A DNA stretch of 44,012 nt from Terriglobales bacterium (GTDB taxonomy: Bacteria; Acidobacteriota; Terriglobia; Terriglobales; Acidobacteriaceae): positions 1-44,012 of the forward strand of contig JAICSO010000032.1 of the NCBI GenBank assembly GCA_025936825.1, given 5' to 3'. A program made the position numbers and the translations under genes. Positions 40,444-44,012 of the stretch are shown piece after piece (the first letter of the stretch is position 1; each line of letters begins with the position of its first letter). Under the pieces are notes generated by a model. The model was not told where the DNA came from. It was given only the letters and a program-made list of their open reading frames with translations, and did not search any database.

Positions 40444-40851
40444 TTGGCTGATAGTAAAAAGCCCGCAAGGAAGCGTGTGTACCCGAGAATACGAAGGCCC
40501 AAAACAAAGCCAAAAAATCTCGAAAGTCGCTTGGAGCGGATAGAACAGGAACTCTCGCAAATTGAAGAAAAGCGACAACTGGCGAGCTGTATATGCGGTG
40601 TCGAGGGTGGCATTGTTACGATCGCTCGGGGAATGGAAGCAGAATTCAGAAAGGAAATGAACCGCCCCTGTCCGGTTCATGGATTTCGTGAACTGTTTAT
40701 CATCCATGCAATCGAAGTTGAGCCTGGCGACTTTTCTTCCCCTGCCAAGGAAATCGAATATCCTGAAGTCAATGCCCTTCTGGAGGAATATGAGCGTCGC
40801 TTAGCGGAATCCAAACGAGCAAATTCGCTGGGAGCCATATTTCAGGTTTGA
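40444..40851 (+). CDS. Small coiled-coil protein with a CxC...CPVH motif (paralogue A)
   Basis: A 135-residue protein of no named family. A basic N-terminus (KKPARKRVYPRIRRPKTKPK) leads into a coiled coil (LESRLERIEQELSQIEEKR). Then come CICG and, about 40 residues later, CPVHGFRE, together a C-x-C...C-x-x-H set that could bind zinc. It ends with EVNALLEEYERRLAESKRA. The protein at 41070-41408 has the same order and spacing. The only start in frame is the TTG at 40444, with no clear ribosome site. Both lie on the plus strand of the island. Confidence 0.55.
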   Translation: MADSKKPARKRVYPRIRRPKTKPKNLESRLERIEQELSQIEEKRQLASCICGVEGGIVTIARGMEAEFRKEMNRPCPVHGFRELFIIHAIEVEPGDFSSPAKEIEYPEVNALLEEYERRLAESKRANSLGAIFQV

Positions 40852-41069
40852 TTGTTGGGGCGCTGGAGTTTCGGAGATTCTGCTCACGATTGGAACGGGG
40901 CCTAGGCGCCTATCTAAAACGCCACATCAGAGCCGACCCGCAATAGTCCTGCTTGTTACCGAAGTCACATCAACAACCCGCGTCTGATCATCTACGATTC
41001 TCATGAGCGTTCTCGTCGCCACTGGCGCTCTGAAAATTCACCCGTGGTCAGGAGTTGTTTTGGAAACGC

Positions 41070-41408
41070 ATGCCGAGTAACTTCGAAAAACGCCTAGCGA
41101 AAATTGAGGAAGCTCTGGCCAGGAAGGCCAAGGAAGAGGAGTTTGCCAAATGCAACTGTGGGGACCCAAATGGGGTGTTTCGGCCCCGCCTGGGAGTTGG
41201 CATGGTGTCAGAGCTGAGAGCGGAGTTAGACCTGACGTGCCCAGTCCATCCAGTGCGGCGACTGAGTCGAGTGCTGTGGTTCGTCAGGATCGGCGTAGAT
41301 GGCAAGCGCATACCAGATCCGAAGATGGATCCCATACTCGAGGAGTACGATCGGCGTCGCGGCGCTCAGTTCAAAAACTCTTTGGAGGCTGATGCTAAAG
41401 ACGTCTAA
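41070..41408 (+). CDS. Small coiled-coil protein with a CxC...CPVH motif (paralogue B)
   Basis: A 112-residue protein starting MPSNFEKRLAKIEEALARKA; GGAA lies four bases before the ATG, and a TTG at 41055 is the alternative. The same plan as paralogue A is seen: coiled coil, CNCGDPNG, a variable stretch with GMVSELRAELDL, CPVHPVRRLSRV, and a final EEYDRRRGAQF helix. A C-x-C plus C-P-V-H set again suggests one zinc site. Its stop overlaps the next gene by 17 bases, so the two are probably translated together. Confidence 0.6.
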   Translation: MPSNFEKRLAKIEEALARKAKEEEFAKCNCGDPNGVFRPRLGVGMVSELRAELDLTCPVHPVRRLSRVLWFVRIGVDGKRIPDPKMDPILEEYDRRRGAQFKNSLEADAKDV

Positions 41409-41772
41409 CTCGATGTGCCAGGCCCTGACCAAGAAAGGCAAGCCCTGCCGTGCCGCCGCCACCGAAGGCGGACTCTGCTTCTTTCATGCTAATCCCAATA
41501 AAGCCGTGGAGCTCGGCCGAATCGGTGGGAGGAGAAACGGCAAGTCTCCAGTTGGAAGCGAGCCACTACCCAACTTGGATAGCGCGGCGGCGGTGCGCGA
41601 TACCGTCAATCGGCTGATCACTGACGTCTACGCCGGCAAACTGCATCCGAGGATCGCCACGGGCCTCGCGCCGTTGATGCAGCTCCAACTTCGAGTGCTT
41701 GAGAAAATGGACCTCGAACAGCGACTCACGAAAATCGAAAGACAGTTGAAGGCGATGTCGGAGAATCGGTAA
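41392..41772 (+). CDS. Small Cys/His protein of a mobile-element family
   Basis: A 126-residue protein starting at the ATG 41392, with GGAGG three bases upstream. The N-terminal motif CQALTKKGKPCRAAATEGGLCFFH is a Cys...Cys...Cys-x2-His set found in many small acidobacterial and actinobacterial proteins near phage-like genes. IGGRRNGK follows, then a helical half (DTVNRLITDVYAGKLHPRIATGLAPLMQL) and a coiled coil (LEKMDLEQRLTKIERQLKAM). The role is unknown; a DNA-binding or packaging-related function is only a guess from where such proteins occur. Confidence 0.65.
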   Translation: MLKTSNSMCQALTKKGKPCRAAATEGGLCFFHANPNKAVELGRIGGRRNGKSPVGSEPLPNLDSAAAVRDTVNRLITDVYAGKLHPRIATGLAPLMQLQLRVLEKMDLEQRLTKIERQLKAMSENR

Positions 41773-41807
41773 AGATACCGATTTGAGGAGTAATTTGTGC
41801 CGCAATC

Positions 41808-41993
41808 CTAAGTGACCCATGCCGCCTCAGGGTGTCCGTATAGGTACCGGACATTGCGCCACAAGGGATCAGTCGTCAGCAACGAGATGCCCTCCGCGGT
41901 GGCCTGCGCAATCAGAATATGATCGAAGGGATCCTTACGAAGCTCCGGCAGGAGCGGGCTATTCAGCAACTGCGTGGCGTCGAAAGCTGGCAT
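41808..41993 (-). pseudogene. C-terminal remnant of a VapC-type PIN-domain toxin
   Basis: About 60 residues match the last third of PIN-domain ribonucleases: LPELRKDPFDHILIAQATAEGISLLTTDPLW, where the acidic DPFD and TTDP positions belong to the PIN active site. The first half of the domain, which bears the first catalytic Asp, is missing, and I see no antitoxin gene next to it. The fragment is therefore probably a leftover of a toxin-antitoxin pair. Confidence 0.65.
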
Positions 41994-42690
41994 CGAGCGG
42001 CACCTGCCAAGCTGAAAGGGCAGTTCCGAGCGGCCTGGGTAGGATCGGCAGCCTACTGACGAATAGTGTCATGGAATACTGTCGGTGAAGAGAAGCCGTC
42101 GAGCCATACTGCGATGAAAACGACTTCATGTTTTACCGATTCATGGCTTTCACCGCTTAGGCATTACGGTTGGATCACCCAACGAGGCTGAATTGTGGGA
42201 ATGGTCTTTTCCAGTCTTGTGTGCAACCAGGTTGCATAACGACAGATGGTGATCGAAAACATAGTTCGAACAGAAGCCCCGGGGGAGTGGTACCTCAGTT
42301 GCGACAAGTGATCGCGGGCGGACGCGGAGTATGGTGGCCGAGTCGAATCAACCAAAGTTTTTGCCGACCTGAAGCGGTTGAGCCATACGGCCATATCGAT
42401 AGCTCATCGTGCCCGATAATTATGGCTTCGTACCGCTTAAGCCATACGGCGGTGAAGTGTCAGTGGGGTCACTTACAATCGATTGACGGTTTTGCCGTCC
42501 TTGATAACGGCATTCTCGTACATGCGATGAATCTCGCGCCATAATCAAATTCTTCCCTGTCTTACGACACGCGCACGTTCTAGTCATTCGATGGGGCGCT
42601 ACGCGGTCGTAAACGCGACCTTCAATTTGTCCGCAACGCCCGTTGCGTGATCGGCGGCTCGGTGTCGTTACGCTAGAATAAAGCCGCAGG
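41994..42690. other. Non-coding right end of the island with degenerate short repeats
   Basis: This 697-base stretch has no convincing gene. It carries four degenerate copies of a roughly 20-25-base unit around AGCCATACGG: near 42095-42115, 42148-42168, 42371-42390 and 42431-42449. Two of these extend to a longer common stretch (ATGGCTT...CCGCTTA). An inverted repeat TGCAAC-CAG-GTTGCA lies at 42222-42236. The region abuts the intact tRNA-Leu. Confidence 0.45.
42220..42236. repeat. 17-base inverted-repeat motif, copy 2
   Basis: Exact second copy of the 17-base motif, in the non-coding right end of the island. On the minus strand both copies translate in one frame to ATWLH, so this may instead be a small leftover of a paralogous gene. 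Confidence 0.55.
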
Positions 42691-42780
42691 GCCGGGATGG
42701 CGAAATTGGCAGACGCAGCGGACTTAAAATCCGCAGGGCCCAAAAGGCCTGTGGGGGTTCGATTCCCCCTCCCGGCACCA
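42691..42780 (+). tRNA. tRNA-Leu (UAA)
   Basis: This is a complete 90-base class II tRNA. The acceptor strands GCCGGGA and TCCCGGC pair at all seven positions, the discriminator is A and CCA is encoded. The anticodon loop CTTAAAA gives UAA, the anticodon stem is GCGGA/TCCGC, the variable arm is GGGCCCAAAAGGCCT, and the T arm is GGGGG-TTCGATT-CCCCC. It is the sound version of the sequence at 36795-36884 and marks the right end of the island. Confidence 0.95.
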
Positions 42781-42974
42781 GCCATCGGCGCATTTGCTTC
42801 CACGATCTTGTCAACGCCCGCGCGTCAACTGGTTGCGGAAATCAGCTGGGTGGGCGTGCGAACGCGATCAGCCGAGCTGAACTGCGGCGGTCTCAAATGC
42901 GGCGTGGTTTGCTCGACGCAATCTCTGCAAGCAGAAAATAGAGTTCCAGACGTCGCTCCTACCCAAAAGATAGA

Positions 42975-44012
42975 TTAAAAACTTAGGATAGAGGCTTTCG
43001 CACGCACTTGGGTTAGAGGGGCACGTCTCTGCTTGGGGGCTTTGCTCTTAACGGGGGCGACATTAGTTCGCTGACTCTGCCCAGGGTCCAGCGCAAATGC
43101 CAGCAGCACATTTCCCGCCATCGCGTTGGTATAGCCGGTGTTCACGAACAGCATACTGTTGAGAATGGCCGGGCCGGCGCCGTTCAGGGAGCCGCCGTGG
43201 GCGTGGACTCCATTCGTCGTCTTGAAATCCTGCCCAGTGTCGAAATCCCAGATCACCTGCCCGTTGCGGGTATCGTGGGCTCGTAGGTGGCCGTCTAAAG
43301 AGCCGGCGAAGAGGATTCCCGGAATCAGAGTTGGAGGCGCCATTTGAGCGGGACTGCAGCCGTACTGTCCGGCACAGGCGGGCTTGGGCGGGGCTACATG
43401 CCAGATTTTCCTGCCGGTCTGGAGGTCGAGCGCGAACACTCCTCCACCTACATTGGGATTATCGAAATCGAAGTCTGAAACTGGGAAGTAAGCATAATGG
43501 CTGTTCGCGGCTCCTCCCCATTCCACGCCCCCCAGCGGACCGCCTTTTGCGACTCGCGTCCGCCATAAAATGCGGCCATGTCGGTCGGGATCCAGTGCGT
43601 AGATCACGCCCGATTTCTGGGCGGCCAAAACTATCCGGCGGCCATCTGGAAGTGTTTTCAGCATGGGAGGGGCGCCGAAGTCGTAATCATTTCCACGCTC
43701 CGGGGGGCAATTATCTTTTTTCTCGGCCACGCATCCGCTATTCCAGACATCCTTTGGCATGAGTTGGCGGGCCCACAGCTTTGTGCCGGATCGGATATCG
43801 AATGCAACCACCGCATCCGACATGCTGGTGGGCGGATCGGAATAGTTATTCCCCGTGGCGACATAGATTGCGTGCCCCTGCAGGTCGAGCGTAGGAGAAG
43901 ACCAGACCGCAGCCCCGGAAGGTCCAAAGTACTGGACTCCCTGGGAATTTTTGCGGGTAGGCTTGACCTCTTCGGTAATGGTGGACGCCTTCCAGACCTG
44001 CTGTCCGGTGGA
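42975..44012 (-). CDS. PQQ-type beta-propeller dehydrogenase-like protein (partial, 5' end outside window)
   Basis: This is the C-terminal part of a periplasmic eight-bladed propeller protein of the PQQ-dependent dehydrogenase type. The frame stays open to base 44012 (TGQQVWKAST..., then VWSSPTLDLQGHAIYVATGNN), so the start lies to the right. Repeated blade motifs A-x-D-x-x-T/S-G-x-x-x-W are clear: AFDIRSGTKLWARQL, ALDLQTGRKIWHV and AHDTRNGQVIWDFDTG. The blade KSGVIYALDPDRHGRILW is another. NNYSDPP and SDAVVAFD are near the active-site face in polyvinyl-alcohol-dehydrogenase-like members. The C-terminus ends in a Lys/Arg-rich tail with no cytochrome motif. Substrate unknown. Confidence 0.75.
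   Translation of the reverse strand, partial: STGQQVWKASTITEEVKPTRKNSQGVQYFGPSGAAVWSSPTLDLQGHAIYVATGNNYSDPPTSMSDAVVAFDIRSGTKLWARQLMPKDVWNSGCVAEKKDNCPPERGNDYDFGAPPMLKTLPDGRRIVLAAQKSGVIYALDPDRHGRILWRTRVAKGGPLGGVEWGGAANSHYAYFPVSDFDFDNPNVGGGVFALDLQTGRKIWHVAPPKPACAGQYGCSPAQMAPPTLIPGILFAGSLDGHLRAHDTRNGQVIWDFDTGQDFKTTNGVHAHGGSLNGAGPAILNSMLFVNTGYTNAMAGNVLLAFALDPGQSQRTNVAPVKSKAPKQRRAPLTQVRAKASILSF

Larger units (their letters stand above)
36795..42780. mobile_element. tRNA-bounded island with phage-like recombination genes
   Basis: About 6 kb lie between two direct tRNA-Leu(UAA) sequences on the plus strand. The content differs from the polysaccharide locus: overlapping recombination genes, an HNH nuclease, a ribbon-helix-helix regulator, small Cys/His proteins and a PIN-domain remnant. 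These fit a prophage or integrative element that used tRNA-Leu as its site. No integrase, capsid or terminase gene is visible, so it is either a remnant or an element moved by something outside the window. A plain tRNA duplication around host genes is the alternative. Confidence 0.5.

Noticed and set aside
42170-42544. Plus-strand open frame of 124 codons at the island end
   Set aside because: No family, no ribosome site and it runs through the degenerate repeats.

Overview
The window looks like chromosomal DNA of a soil-type Gram-negative bacterium, most likely an acidobacterium of the Koribacter/Terriglobales kind. This is inferred from protein style (ASST-like lipoproteins, PilZ proteins, an Ig-like lipoprotein, a PAP2-Wzi fusion, PQQ-type propeller), the outer-membrane export machinery and the moderately high GC. 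No 16S rRNA or other taxonomic marker is present, so the assignment is tentative.

Layout. (1) 1-4.7 kb: a tandem duplication whose unit is a PilZ-domain gene (+) converging on an arylsulfotransferase-like lipoprotein gene (-). The first PilZ gene runs off the left edge and the second is frameshifted. (2) 4.9-9.1 kb, minus strand: an Ig-like lipoprotein, a PagL-like lipid A deacylase and a PAP2 phosphatase fused to a Wzi-type outer-membrane barrel. (3) 9.3-15.1 kb, plus strand: Wzz-type chain-length protein, B12-binding radical SAM enzyme and a multi-SLBB outer-membrane export protein (Wza/OPX type). (4) 15.1-32.0 kb, mostly minus strand: a Wzx/Wzy-dependent polysaccharide locus. Read from its promoter end it holds the initiating phosphoglycosyltransferase, GDP-mannose 4,6-dehydratase, flippase, methyltransferase, two GT4 glycosyltransferases, a second Gmd-like dehydratase, a sugar C-methyltransferase, several GT2 glycosyltransferases (one on the plus strand), an O-antigen polymerase/ligase and a secreted beta-propeller protein. 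(5) 32.7-34.5 kb: a gene graveyard with a phosphoesterase broken by a frameshift and by an in-place inversion of its middle, plus a decayed ATP-dependent DNA ligase. (6) 34.5-36.8 kb: a lipoprotein of unknown function and a long apparently gene-free stretch. (7) 36.8-42.8 kb: a phage-like island between two tRNA-Leu(UAA) sequences, the left one with acceptor-stem mismatches. It carries a tightly overlapping recombination operon (candidate annealing protein, candidate ssDNA-binding protein, Cas4/RecB-like nuclease, unknown protein, HNH nuclease), a divergent ribbon-helix-helix protein, small Cys/His proteins and a VapC remnant. No integrase is visible. (8) 43-44 kb: the C-terminal part of a PQQ-type beta-propeller protein running off the right edge.

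How it fits together. Regions 2-4 form one capsule/exopolysaccharide programme. A lipid-linked repeat unit is started by the phosphoglycosyltransferase and extended by at least six glycosyltransferases using GDP-6-deoxyhexoses, one probably C-methylated. It would be flipped by Wzx, polymerised by the Wzy-like protein under Wzz control, exported through the SLBB protein and anchored or organised by the Wzi barrel. No tyrosine autokinase (Wzc) or phosphatase (Wzb) is seen. The most unusual items are the inverted phosphoesterase segment, the tRNA-bounded recombination island, the PAP2-Wzi fusion and the radical SAM gene inside the export operon.
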